This document shows positions 14,277-20,432 of a stretch of 24,903 nucleotides of DNA, piece by piece. The notes below the pieces were generated by a model. It did not search any database. It was given only the letters and a program-made list of their open reading frames with translations, and was not told the DNA's origin. The DNA is from a virus. The DNA is taken from positions 1 through 24,903 of IMG/VR virus record IMGVR_UViG_3300037502_003241. The stretch is one strand, 5' to 3'. The translations under genes were made by a program, and so were the position numbers. Numbering within the stretch: the first letter of the stretch is position 1; each line of letters begins with the position of its first letter.

Positions 14277-14494
14277 TGTTTCCATTCTTTCGGGAGGTCG
14301 AGGTCGTAGCCGTTGCCGTCTTGGGGGTTGCCGATCAGGCGGATGTCGGGTTGCCAGTAGAAGCGGAAGTGGCCGCCTGGGCAGCGGACGCCGAATTCGC
14401 AGTTATGATCGGGGCCGTAGGTAATCATGACTTTGGCGGTCCCCTCGCCGTGCGGACACATGACGGGCCAAGGCGGGTTGAGTTCGAGGATCAT
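14273..14494 (-). CDS. Small conserved-looking phage protein (MILELNPP family)
   Basis: This 73-residue protein begins MILELNPPWPVMCPHGEGTA and continues with a Trp/Tyr-rich beta pattern (FGVRCPGGHFRFYWQPDIR). Proteins starting with MILELNPPxPV are common in phage genomes, from memory; their function is unknown. The start ATG 14494 directly follows a heptamer array. The TGA overlaps the methyltransferase ATG. Confidence 0.7.
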   Translation of the reverse strand: MILELNPPWPVMCPHGEGTAKVMITYGPDHNCEFGVRCPGGHFRFYWQPDIRLIGNPQDGNGYDLDLPKEWKQ

Positions 14495-14496
14495 GG

Positions 14497-14526
14497 GAGT
14501 CAGGGGTCAGGAGTCAGGAGACAGGG
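14497..14526 (-). repeat. Heptamer array upstream of the MILELNPP gene
   Basis: Minus-strand units CTGTCTC, CTGACTC, CTGACCC and CTGACTC end two bases before ATG 14494. The array encodes the last residues (PLSPDS) and the TGA stop of the zinc-ribbon gene. Confidence 0.8.
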
Positions 14527-14803
14527 GCCATTCGCGGAGGTGGCCGTAGTCGCGGGGTTCGGTGACGGAGGTGAACTGACCACAAATTCCGCAGGGGCCG
14601 ATATGCCATGTCGAGACATGTCCGGCGGGCATTCCAATTCCGTGGGCCGAGCCGCAGATGCGGCAGATCCAGTCGGGATATGGTGGGCGGTCCGCTGGGC
14701 CAGCGGACCCTACCGGGGGCTGGTGCCAGCGGATGGCGTCGTAGTTCGCGGCGTATCGCTGCGGGTCGACGGGTCTGGGTTTGCTGCCTTTGCCGGCGCT
14801 CAT
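14507..14803 (-). CDS. Zinc-ribbon phage protein carrying an in-frame repeat insertion
   Basis: This 98-residue protein has the N-terminal KGSKPRPVDPQRYAANYDAI, a motif widespread in small phage proteins. Two CxxC knuckles (CRIC near residue 48 and CGIC near residue 74) suggest one zinc site. Between them and the N-terminal motif, residues about 30-41 (PVGSAGPADRPP) are encoded by the palindromic repeat at 14689-14714 and do not look like the rest. The C-terminal PLSPDS comes from the heptamer array. The repeat kept the frame both times. Role unknown. ATG 14803 overlaps the TGA of the upstream gene. Confidence 0.72.
   Translation of the reverse strand: MSAGKGSKPRPVDPQRYAANYDAIRWHQPPVGSAGPADRPPYPDWICRICGSAHGIGMPAGHVSTWHIGPCGICGQFTSVTEPRDYGHLREWPLSPDS
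14689..14714. repeat. Perfect palindrome with CTACC tail inside a gene
   Basis: GGTCCGCTGG-G-CCAGCGGACC (14689-14709) has perfect 10-bp arms, followed by CTACCGGGGG as in the copy at 8339-8369. It is read through in frame within the zinc-ribbon gene. Confidence 0.8.
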
Positions 14804-14961
14804 GGGTTGTTTAATTCCTCCAAGTGTTTTGCGATGGTGCGAAGGAGATGCGCGGGATAAGCGGCGCCGCTTGGCTCGGGCCAGAAGATCCATTCGCCGT
14901 CGTCGCCGCGGACGATGTCTTGCGTCCAGTCGTAGACGCATTGTGTGTCGGATATGCTCAT
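14800..14961 (-). CDS. Small acidic/Trp-containing hypothetical protein
   Basis: This 53-residue protein (MSISDTQCVYDWTQDIVRGD start; GEWIFWPEPSGAAYPAHLL centre; a helical C-terminus) is joined to its neighbours by a TAATG overlap upstream and an ATGA overlap downstream, which supports it as a real gene despite its size. Family not recognised. Confidence 0.65.
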   Translation of the reverse strand: MSISDTQCVYDWTQDIVRGDDGEWIFWPEPSGAAYPAHLLRTIAKHLEELNNP

Positions 14962-15221
14962 TACCACGGGTTCTCCCCTGCCCCTTCGGTGGGTTCTTCG
15001 GGGAGCAGGCTGTTTTGGGCTTCTTTGATTTTGATGAAGCCGCCGATGAATTTGACGTCGGTTTTCGTGACGCGCTTCCAGGCGGTGAGTTTGTATTCGG
15101 CCTGGGTGCCGTCGGGTAAGGTGAGCAACGCGGTGCCGCTGAAGTCGGGATGGTTGCCGTCTTTCTTGTATTTGTTCGGGAACAAGGTCCAGGTGTCGGG
15201 TTTTGGAGTGTAGGTGCTCAT
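14961..15221 (-). CDS. Small beta-rich phage protein of the 'LFxNxYKK..HPDFSG' type
   Basis: This 86-residue protein has TLFPNKYKKDGNHPDFSGTA, then ALLTLPDGTQAEYKLTAWKR. This LFxN...PDxxG...xxxLTAWxK layout recalls small phage or plasmid proteins near replication genes (DUF736-like), from memory and weak. The C-terminus is acidic. ATG 15221 follows a heptamer array and lacks a Shine-Dalgarno. Confidence 0.65.
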   Translation of the reverse strand: MSTYTPKPDTWTLFPNKYKKDGNHPDFSGTALLTLPDGTQAEYKLTAWKRVTKTDVKFIGGFIKIKEAQNSLLPEEPTEGAGENPW

Positions 15222-15223
15222 AA

Positions 15224-15255
15224 GGATTTCAGATTTCAGATGTCAGATTTCAGAG
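15224..15255 (-). repeat. Heptamer array between the 92- and 86-residue genes
   Basis: Minus-strand units TCTGAAA, TCTGACA, TCTGAAA and TCTGAAA, then CCTTATG including the start codon. It encodes the last residues (SEI) and stop TGA of the upstream gene. Confidence 0.8.
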
Positions 15256-15521
15256 TTGGCTTTGACGAGTTTGACGCTGAGGTCGTAGACGGGGACTTGG
15301 CGGACGGTCTTGACGACTTTGACGATGTGCGCGGGCGCGGCCCACGTGGCGCGGTCGTCGGGTTTGACGGGATCGGTTTGGTCGTGCTCGAGGACTTCGA
15401 GGGCGTCGCGGATGAGCCAGGCTTCGGCTTCGGCGATGGTGGCGAACGGGCCCGCGGGTTTCATGGCGGGCGTGCAGTTGATGCCATCGGTGTCGATGAC
15501 AAAGTAGGTGTGTTTGCTCAT
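15243..15521 (-). CDS. Hypothetical protein
   Basis: This 92-residue protein begins MSKHTYFVIDTDGINCTPAM and has a helical middle (FATIAEAEAWLIRDALEVLE), a pattern seen in small alpha/beta phage proteins. The last three residues and the stop come from the heptamer array. Family and function unknown. The start ATG 15521 lies about 15 bases after another heptamer array. Confidence 0.62.
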   Translation of the reverse strand: MSKHTYFVIDTDGINCTPAMKPAGPFATIAEAEAWLIRDALEVLEHDQTDPVKPDDRATWAAPAHIVKVVKTVRQVPVYDLSVKLVKANSEI

Positions 15522-15536
15522 GGGTTTGTTGGTTTT

Positions 15537-15569
15537 GCTGAATACTGAAAACTGAAGACTGAAAACTGC
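15537..15569 (-). repeat. Heptamer array between the 106- and 92-residue genes
   Basis: Minus-strand units CAGTTTT, CAGTCTT, CAGTTTT and CAGTATT in the spacer after the TGA of the 106-residue gene. Confidence 0.8.
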
Positions 15570-15576
15570 CGAAGGC

Positions 15577-15897
15577 TCATTCGATGTGTTCGATTTGGTC
15601 GAAGAGTTGGAGGAGGTCGTCCAGGGCGGCGGTGCGGGCGCTTTGGATGATGAGCATGCGCTCGTGGACTCGGAGGGCGCGGTCGTCGCCGGTGGCGCGG
15701 GCGGCCGCGGCCTGGGCGCCGTGTTTGGTGTAGGCGGTGGCCGCGGCAGACTTGAGTTTGTAGACGGCTTCGCGGGCAAGGCTGGCTTGTTTGCAGAGGC
15801 GTTCGTTGTGTTCCCGCTCGACTTGCCAGCGTCTGGCCCAGGTGTCGGACGTGTTGAGTTCGGCGTTCATGCGTTCGATGGTTTCTTGGTGGCTCAT
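15577..15897 (-). CDS. Coiled-coil-like small protein following the helicase
   Basis: This 106-residue, almost wholly helical protein (ETIERMNAELNTSDTWARRW, NERLCKQASLAREAVYKLKS, ALDDLLQLFDQIEHIE) is encoded three bases after the helicase stop. Such small helical proteins next to DnaB genes may assist the helicase, but nothing in the sequence proves it. Family not recognised. Confidence 0.62.
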   Translation of the reverse strand: MSHQETIERMNAELNTSDTWARRWQVEREHNERLCKQASLAREAVYKLKSAAATAYTKHGAQAAAARATGDDRALRVHERMLIIQSARTAALDDLLQLFDQIEHIE

Positions 15898-15900
15898 GGG

Positions 15901-17346
15901 TTAGTTTCCGTCGGTGTCGTTGAAGTTGCGGGGTTTGTAGTGGGGGCTGCTGGGGGCGGGGCGCTTTTGCTGGCGTTCGGCGGGGTTGTTGCTGAAGAGT
16001 TTTTGGGTGAGGCCGGTGAAGCGGTAGCGGGGGCCGTTGAATTGCAACTCGATGTCGCCGGTGCCGCCGTTGCGGTTTTTCTCGACGTAGAGGAAGGCTT
16101 GACCGGCGAGTTGTTCGCGTTTGTCGGGGTCTTTGGTGAGGCGTTCGGGGCGGTGCAGGAGGGCAACGACGTCGGCGTCGTTCTCGATCCCGCCGCTCTC
16201 GCGGAGGTGGCTGATCTTGGGGACGCTGGCTTCGTCGGCGCTGCGGTTTAACTGGGCCAGGGCGAGGACGGGGACGTTCAATTCCATGGCGACGGCTTTT
16301 AGTCCGCTGCTGATTTCGTCGATCTCCAAGCGGCGGTCTTGGCTGGCGCGTTTGCTGACGCCTTTCATGAGCTGCAAGTAGTCGACGATGAGAAGGCGGA
16401 CGCCGTGGCGGGAGACGGCGCGGCGGGCGCGGCTGCGGAAGCTGGCGATATTGAGGGCCGGGGTGCTGTCGAGGTAGAGGGGGGCGTCGCTCAAGTCGGC
16501 GCTGACGTCCATGAGGCGGCTGGCGGCGTCGCGGCTCATCATGCCGGTCTTGGTGACGCCGAGGCTGACGTCGGCGACGGAGCAGAGGAGGCGTTTCATG
16601 AGGTCGACTTTGGGCATTTCCAAGGTGAAGAGGGCGGTGGGGAGTTTGCTGTGGGTGCAGACGTGTTCGGCGATGTTGAGGGCGAAGGCGCTCTTGCCCA
16701 TGCTGGGGCGGGCGGCGATGATGATGAGCTGGCCGCCGTGGAGGCCGTCGGTCATGCGGTCGAAGTCGACGAAGCCGGTGGTGAGGCCGAGGACTTGGCC
16801 GCGGTTTTTGTAGTGGGCTTCGATGCTGGCGAGGGCTTCGTTGACGGCGTCGGCGCATTGGACGAGGCCGACTTCTTTGCTGTCGCGGCGGAGTTCGAGG
16901 AGGGATTTTTCGACGGTGTCGAGGATGTCGTTGGTGGAGTCTTGGAAGTTGCGGGCTTGGGCGATGAGTTCGCGGCCGAGGTGCTCGGCTTGGCGGCGGC
17001 GCCAGTAGTCGCGGACTTGTTCGGCCCAGTGCTCGAGGGTGCTGAGGACGCCGGTGGTGCGGGCCCACTCGGCGGCGACGTAGCCGGGGCCGCCTTCGAG
17101 TTTGTCGAGGTGGCCGGCTTGGCGGAGGGATTCGGTGAAGGTGATGAGGTCGATGGGCTGACGGCGGGCGCCCATTTCTTTCAAGGTGAGCCAGGCGGTT
17201 TTGTTGGCGGGGACGAAGAACCAGTCTTCGTGGACGAGGTCGATGGCAAGGTCGAGGGCGGTGGCGCCGTGGTTGACGACGGTGCTGATGACGGCGCATT
17301 CGGCGTCGTTGGACCAGAGGGGGATTGGGGATTCAGAGGGAGTCAT
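15901..17346 (-). CDS. dnaB: Replicative DNA helicase, DnaB family
   Basis: This 481-residue protein unwinds DNA at the phage replication fork. The N-terminal helical domain covers about 1-150 (SNDAECAVISTVVNHG, PIDLITFTESLRQ). The RecA-like motor follows, with Walker A ARPSMGKS (212-219), TLEMPK (241-246), Walker B LLIVDYLQLM (318-327), LAQLNRS (363-369) and the DnaB signature LRESGGIENDADVV (381-394). The C-terminal tail (about 445-481) is Pro/Asn-rich. The length is typical. ATG 17346 follows an octamer array and has only pyrimidines where a Shine-Dalgarno should be. A likely loader is the 329-residue protein upstream. No primase or polymerase is in the window. Confidence 0.93.
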   Translation of the reverse strand: MTPSESPIPLWSNDAECAVISTVVNHGATALDLAIDLVHEDWFFVPANKTAWLTLKEMGARRQPIDLITFTESLRQAGHLDKLEGGPGYVAAEWARTTGVLSTLEHWAEQVRDYWRRRQAEHLGRELIAQARNFQDSTNDILDTVEKSLLELRRDSKEVGLVQCADAVNEALASIEAHYKNRGQVLGLTTGFVDFDRMTDGLHGGQLIIIAARPSMGKSAFALNIAEHVCTHSKLPTALFTLEMPKVDLMKRLLCSVADVSLGVTKTGMMSRDAASRLMDVSADLSDAPLYLDSTPALNIASFRSRARRAVSRHGVRLLIVDYLQLMKGVSKRASQDRRLEIDEISSGLKAVAMELNVPVLALAQLNRSADEASVPKISHLRESGGIENDADVVALLHRPERLTKDPDKREQLAGQAFLYVEKNRNGGTGDIELQFNGPRYRFTGLTQKLFSNNPAERQQKRPAPSSPHYKPRNFNDTDGN

Positions 17347-17399
17347 AAGGTGGGAAGGTGGGAAGGTCGGAAAGTGCGAAGGTGGGAAAGTGGGAAGGT
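17347..17399 (-). repeat. Octamer repeat array directly upstream of the helicase start
   Basis: Minus-strand units of 8 bases: CCTTCCCA, CTTTCCCA, CCTTCGCA, CTTTCCGA, CCTTCCCA, CCTTCCCA, ending CCTTATG at the helicase start codon. It fills the whole spacer after the TAA of the upstream gene. Confidence 0.85.
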
Positions 17400-17585
17400 T
17401 TAGTGGGGATCGGTGCCGTTGGATTTCAAGCGGTCGTAGGCTTCGAGGGCGGTGCCGCGGAAGTGGTAGGCGCTGGGGTGGACGGACGCGGCTCCGGCTT
17501 GGAGGCTGGAGGCGAGCATGCCGGCGACTTCGCGCCAGGCGTCGAGCTGGTCGCGGAGGTGTTGGAGTTCTTCGTCGGGGGTCAT
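17400..17585 (-). CDS. Small helical hypothetical protein
   Basis: This 61-residue protein (MTPDEELQHLRDQLDAWREV start, then AGMLASSLQAGAAS) has an N-terminal coiled-coil-like helix and a short C-terminal helix. ATG 17585 overlaps the TGA of the upstream gene. Family not recognised. Confidence 0.6.
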   Translation of the reverse strand: MTPDEELQHLRDQLDAWREVAGMLASSLQAGAASVHPSAYHFRGTALEAYDRLKSNGTDPH

Positions 17586-17788
17586 GGGCGGGAGCGGCGG
17601 CGGGCTTGGCGTTGGAGTTTGCGGAGGCGGAGGCGTTTGACGCGGGCGCGTCCGCGGAAGTTGGTGTCTTGCGTGCCGGGGGTGGTGCGGCGGCCGCGCA
17701 TGGTGGCGTGGCGCCATTTGCGGAAGGTGGTGGTGGTGAGACCGATCTTCTGCTTGTAGTGCCGGAGGGGTGAGCTGGTGCGGCTCAT
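17582..17788 (-). CDS. Small Arg-rich protein, probable nucleic acid binder
   Basis: This 68-residue, very basic protein (HYKQKIGLTTTTFRKWRHAT, ending RLRKLQRQARRRSRP) has a possible helix-turn-helix start. It overlaps both neighbours by ATGA. DNA or RNA binding is inferred from charge only. Confidence 0.58.
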   Translation of the reverse strand: MSRTSSPLRHYKQKIGLTTTTFRKWRHATMRGRRTTPGTQDTNFRGRARVKRLRLRKLQRQARRRSRP

Positions 17789-18012
17789 TGCAAGTCGGGG
17801 TCGAGGGCTTCGCTGCGGGCGTCGATGGCTCGCTGGGTGAGCGGGGCGCAGAGTTTCAAGGCGCGTTCGAGTTTCTCGATGCGCTTGGCGGCTTTGTCAT
17901 ACAGCTCGGCGAGCTGGATGCTGGTGGGCGCGGAGGGAAAGTTCTTCGGGAATTTCCGGTATGGCGTGAAGCCGGCGCGGCCGACGGTGTAGGTGTGGCT
18001 GGTGGTGTTCAT
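17785..18012 (-). CDS. Small hypothetical protein
   Basis: This 75-residue protein (TYTVGRAGFTPYRKFPKNFP in the first third) has a helical middle, LAELYDKAAKRIEKLERALK, then a C-terminal helix. It overlaps both neighbours by ATGA. Family not recognised. Confidence 0.6.
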   Translation of the reverse strand: MNTTSHTYTVGRAGFTPYRKFPKNFPSAPTSIQLAELYDKAAKRIEKLERALKLCAPLTQRAIDARSEALDPDLQ

Positions 18013-18107
18013 CGGGTGATGAGGAGAAGGCCGAGGAGGGCGTAGGTGGCGAACGCGGCGACGATGAGGAGGCCGGTGCGGAGTTGTGTGCGGGTTTTGT
18101 GTGTCAT
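18009..18107 (-). CDS. Single-span membrane microprotein
   Basis: This 32-residue protein has a basic N-terminus (THKTRTQLR), one hydrophobic span (TGLLIVAAFATYALLGLLLI) and a final TR. ATGA overlaps on both sides make it a believable gene. It is predicted to be inserted in the cytoplasmic membrane; role unknown. Confidence 0.6.
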   Translation of the reverse strand: MTHKTRTQLRTGLLIVAAFATYALLGLLLITR

Positions 18108-18412
18108 AGAGGGGTTGCCCCGACGTGTTTCATGAGGCGTGGATGTTTCGCACGGCCCGTCCGCGGTTCTCCCGCGGCACCATTCGTCTGGGGCAAAGGC
18201 AATGGGTTGAACCAGATGGCTTCTTGGATCTGGCGCTTGAGGCGTTTGTAGGCGCGGAGCTTGTGCCACGCGGGGCTGCTGGCGTGCCAACCGCCGCAGA
18301 TGGGACAGTGGTAATGGCGCATGCCGGGCTGGTCGCGCTGGGCGTCGGCGTGGCGGGCGTAGCGGACTTTGCGGCTGCACATGCGGAAGGCGTTGACGAT
18401 GGCGCGGCTCAT
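18104..18412 (-). CDS. Small zinc-knuckle protein
   Basis: This 102-residue protein has the N-terminal CSRKVRYARHADAQ, then HYHCPICGGWHASSPAWHK near residues 36-54, where CxxC plus His residues form a likely zinc site, and a basic helical stretch (LRAYKRLKRQIQEAIW). Zinc ribbons of the CPxCGxWH type are common in small phage proteins, from memory. The start ATG 18412 lies five bases after the previous TGA; longer frames upstream have shadow composition. Confidence 0.65.
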   Translation of the reverse strand: MSRAIVNAFRMCSRKVRYARHADAQRDQPGMRHYHCPICGGWHASSPAWHKLRAYKRLKRQIQEAIWFNPLPLPQTNGAAGEPRTGRAKHPRLMKHVGATPL

Positions 18413-18417
18413 GGGAT

Positions 18418-18513
18418 TCACGGGAAGCGGGGGTCGTTGTCGTCGAAGAGGGCGGCGACGATGACGGCGAGGAGCGCGAAGAGCAGGAGATACGCGAGGG
18501 CTTGGGGGATCAT
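18418..18513 (-). CDS. Single-span membrane microprotein
   Basis: This 31-residue protein has the hydrophobic span QALAYLLLFALLAVIVAALF and an acidic tail DDNDPRFP. ATG 18513 overlaps the TGA of the replication-initiator-like gene (ATGA). It is the second of three membrane microproteins in this operon. Confidence 0.6.
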   Translation of the reverse strand: MIPQALAYLLLFALLAVIVAALFDDNDPRFP

Positions 18514-19499
18514 GCGGCCTCCTTTTCGGCGTCGGCGATGGCGAGCAATATGGCGGTCTGCGCGGCATCGGGAAGTTGGCTCCAGGAGCGGACGGCGCGG
18601 GGGTCGATGTCGGCGACAGCGGGGTTTTTCTCTTCAAGCAAAACCTGCAAGACGTCGCGCCATTCGCCTTCGGGCGGGGCCCCCTTTTCTTTTTTTTCGG
18701 CGTTTTCGGGTCGCCAACCTATGCGGCCGCAATACTCGGCGGCGGCGATGTGTTCGCCGGACCAGTTGTTGAGCAAGGTGGCAAGGGTGCGGCGGCGGAA
18801 GTTGTTTTTGTCGGGCAAGTCGGCGCTGTAGTATTTCTCGAGGCGGAGCCAGTCGGCGTCCGGAGTGGCGGTGACGATGGCAGCGACTTTGCTCCATGCG
18901 CGGGTCTCGGCCGGATCAAGCGGGGTGCCGGGGCGCATGCGGAAGAGGGCTTTGGCGCGGGCCAGGGCGCGGTTGCGGTCGGCAATGGCTGGAGCATCGG
19001 GCTCGGTTTCCTGCGAGGGATCTGAGGATGGCTCGTCCCCGCTTGCGGGGACTATAGGGGTGAAACTCTTCTCTTCTCTTCTCTGGTCAGGCTCGCGTCG
19101 CTTTTTGTCAGAATGGGATTCTGACATGGTTCGATTTATGTCAGTGTGGGTTTCGCGTTTGCGGCGTTGGGCTTCAGAGTCGAGGCAGCGTTTTTTGGCG
19201 GATCGGCCGTTGTGGCGCTCCCACAAGGGAATGATGACGCCGGGGTCGGTGCCGCGGTGTTCGAGCCAGCCGACGCGGACCATTTGCTCGGCAAAGCCGC
19301 GCTTTTTGACGACGTCGTCGATGTCGGCAAGGACGGTGTAGGGCAGCTCGCCGTCGTCGGTGTGCTGGTCGGCCCAGGCCCACAGGGCATGCAAGCGGCC
19401 GACGATGGTGAAGGGGTCTTCGCGGAGGGCGCGGGCCATGGCGATGACGGCGGGATCGCCGGGGAGGTTTGTGCGGAGTTTGATCCAATCACCGGCCAT
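18510..19499 (-). CDS. Replication initiator / helicase-loader-like protein
   Basis: This 329-residue protein has an N-terminal winged-helix-like domain (about 1-110; DWIKLRTNLPGDPAVIAMAR, HALWAWADQHTDDGELPYTV, WLEHRGTDPGVIIPLWERHN). This is the layout of phage O-type or replisome-organiser proteins: the N-terminus binds the origin and the C-terminus contacts the helicase. A charged linker rich in Ser and Glu (about 110-175) is followed by a helical C-terminal domain (about 175-329, including LNNWSGEHIAAAEYCGR). It lies upstream of DnaB in the same operon, which fits a loader. The linker encodes an A8-type tract on its strand (18685 region). Family assignment is by pattern and context. Confidence 0.68.
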   Translation of the reverse strand: MAGDWIKLRTNLPGDPAVIAMARALREDPFTIVGRLHALWAWADQHTDDGELPYTVLADIDDVVKKRGFAEQMVRVGWLEHRGTDPGVIIPLWERHNGRSAKKRCLDSEAQRRKRETHTDINRTMSESHSDKKRREPDQRREEKSFTPIVPASGDEPSSDPSQETEPDAPAIADRNRALARAKALFRMRPGTPLDPAETRAWSKVAAIVTATPDADWLRLEKYYSADLPDKNNFRRRTLATLLNNWSGEHIAAAEYCGRIGWRPENAEKKEKGAPPEGEWRDVLQVLLEEKNPAVADIDPRAVRSWSQLPDAAQTAILLAIADAEKEAA

Positions 19500-19680
19500 G
19501 GCGGGGGGTTCCTTTCTTTTTGGTGGTAAGGTCGAGGGGTTTGCGGAAGGGGGATTCCCAGACGATGCCGCGGCGTTTGGCCCAGGCGTTGAGGGCGCGG
19601 TTCATGCCGGCGGCGTCGAAGTGCTGGTAGCCGATGGTGCCGGGCTCGATCTCAAGGGTGCGGCGGTTCATTTTTTTCAC
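19489..19680 (-). CDS. Small basic hypothetical protein
   Basis: This 63-residue protein (GTIGYQHFDAAGMNRALNAW in the first half, ending PLDLTTKKKGTPRHGR) starts at GTG 19680, overlapping the preceding TGA (GTGA); an ATG lies three codons in. It overlaps the initiator-like gene by 11 bases. Family not recognised. Confidence 0.55.
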   Translation of the reverse strand: MKKMNRRTLEIEPGTIGYQHFDAAGMNRALNAWAKRRGIVWESPFRKPLDLTTKKKGTPRHGR

Positions 19681-19829
19681 GGTTGGCGACGGGCAAGGCG
19701 GGCGAGGATGGTGAGCCAGCCGAGGTAGCCGACGAGCTGCGTGCGGCCGTCGGTCTCGCGGAGGATGTCGGCGGCTTTGCGGGCGCGGTTGGGCTTCGGG
19801 GCGATGGGGTCAGGCTGTTTTGGCGTCAT
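19677..19829 (-). CDS. Small hypothetical protein
   Basis: This 50-residue protein begins MTPKQPDPIAPKPNRARKAA and has a hydrophobic helix near the C-terminus (LVGYLGWLTILARLARRQP). It overlaps the previous gene by 20 bases and the next by GTGA. It may be membrane-associated. Family not recognised. Confidence 0.5.
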   Translation of the reverse strand: MTPKQPDPIAPKPNRARKAADILRETDGRTQLVGYLGWLTILARLARRQP

Positions 19830-20001
19830 GTTCGTGGCGTTCGTGTTTGTCCATGGGGCGCCAGCCGAGGTTGGTCAGGAGCCAGGTCATGATTTTTTGC
19901 GATTCGTAGAAGCAGCCGGAGCACAGGAAGCCGATGTCGGTGAGGAAGCCGGCCTTGCGTGGGCACATGCAGCACCATTGGGGAGAGTCGAGGTCGTTCA
20001 T
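19810..20001 (-). CDS. Small zinc-binding-like protein
   Basis: This 63-residue protein has CCMCPRKAGF then FLCSGCFYES in the first half: two CxxC pairs that can form one zinc site. The C-terminus is His/Lys/Glu-rich. ATG 20001 overlaps the TGA of the upstream gene (ATGA). Role unknown. Confidence 0.62.
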   Translation of the reverse strand: MNDLDSPQWCCMCPRKAGFLTDIGFLCSGCFYESQKIMTWLLTNLGWRPMDKHERHEHDAKTA

Positions 20002-20432
20002 CGAAAGCGGGGTTGGCTGCGGTGGATGGCGGCCTCGTATTCGCCGTGGTCGTTCATGCGGACTTCGAAGGACTCGCCCTGCCGGTAGTAGCCGGTGTCG
20101 CGGACCAGGACGGCGTGCTCTTGGCCGTTGACGAGGCAGGAAAGGCGTTTGCGGTTCGGGAGGTTGCGGGAGCGGAGGGCCGTGGCCATGATCGGGCCGG
20201 TGGGCGCCGGAGCCCCCTCGCCCGGCCGCCACTCTTCTTTTTTTTCGGGTTCCGCTATCGGAGCATTGTCTGGCTCGGGAAGCGGCTGCTGGGCCTGTTG
20301 CCGGCGCTGGCGCAGCATCTCAGCGACCTTGTTGACTCCGGTGCGCGTCAGCACTTTGAGCCCCCCTTCTTTTTTGCTGTAATCCGCTCCTTCGGTGAGG
20401 AGCCCTTCTTTGGTTTCGGTGTGCGTTTGCAT
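19998..20432 (-). CDS. Hypothetical early protein
   Basis: In this 144-residue protein, residues 1 to about 75 are Lys/Glu/Gln-rich and probably disordered. Residues about 85-144 look folded (SCLVNGQEHAVLVRDTGYYR, SFEVRMNDHGEYEAAIHRSQ). ATG 20432 lies inside the 3' end of the preceding gene, giving an 85-base overlap in another frame; an AAGG-type site about 8 bases upstream supports this start, and ATG 20318 is the alternative. Family not recognised. Confidence 0.6.
   Translation of the reverse strand: MQTHTETKEGLLTEGADYSKKEGGLKVLTRTGVNKVAEMLRQRRQQAQQPLPEPDNAPIAEPEKKEEWRPGEGAPAPTGPIMATALRSRNLPNRKRLSCLVNGQEHAVLVRDTGYYRQGESFEVRMNDHGEYEAAIHRSQPRFR

Noticed and set aside
17347-17399. Possible CRISPR array at the repeated GGTGGGAA units
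   Set aside because: Units are directly adjacent with no spacers and are far too short.
16339-17403. Long plus-strand open frame opposite the helicase
   Set aside because: The helicase motifs on the minus strand are unmistakable; the opposite frame is low-complexity shadow.
18671-18698. A8 tract in the initiator-like gene as a programmed frameshift site
   Set aside because: The zero frame continues with a sensible C-terminal domain and the shifted frames give no recognisable product.
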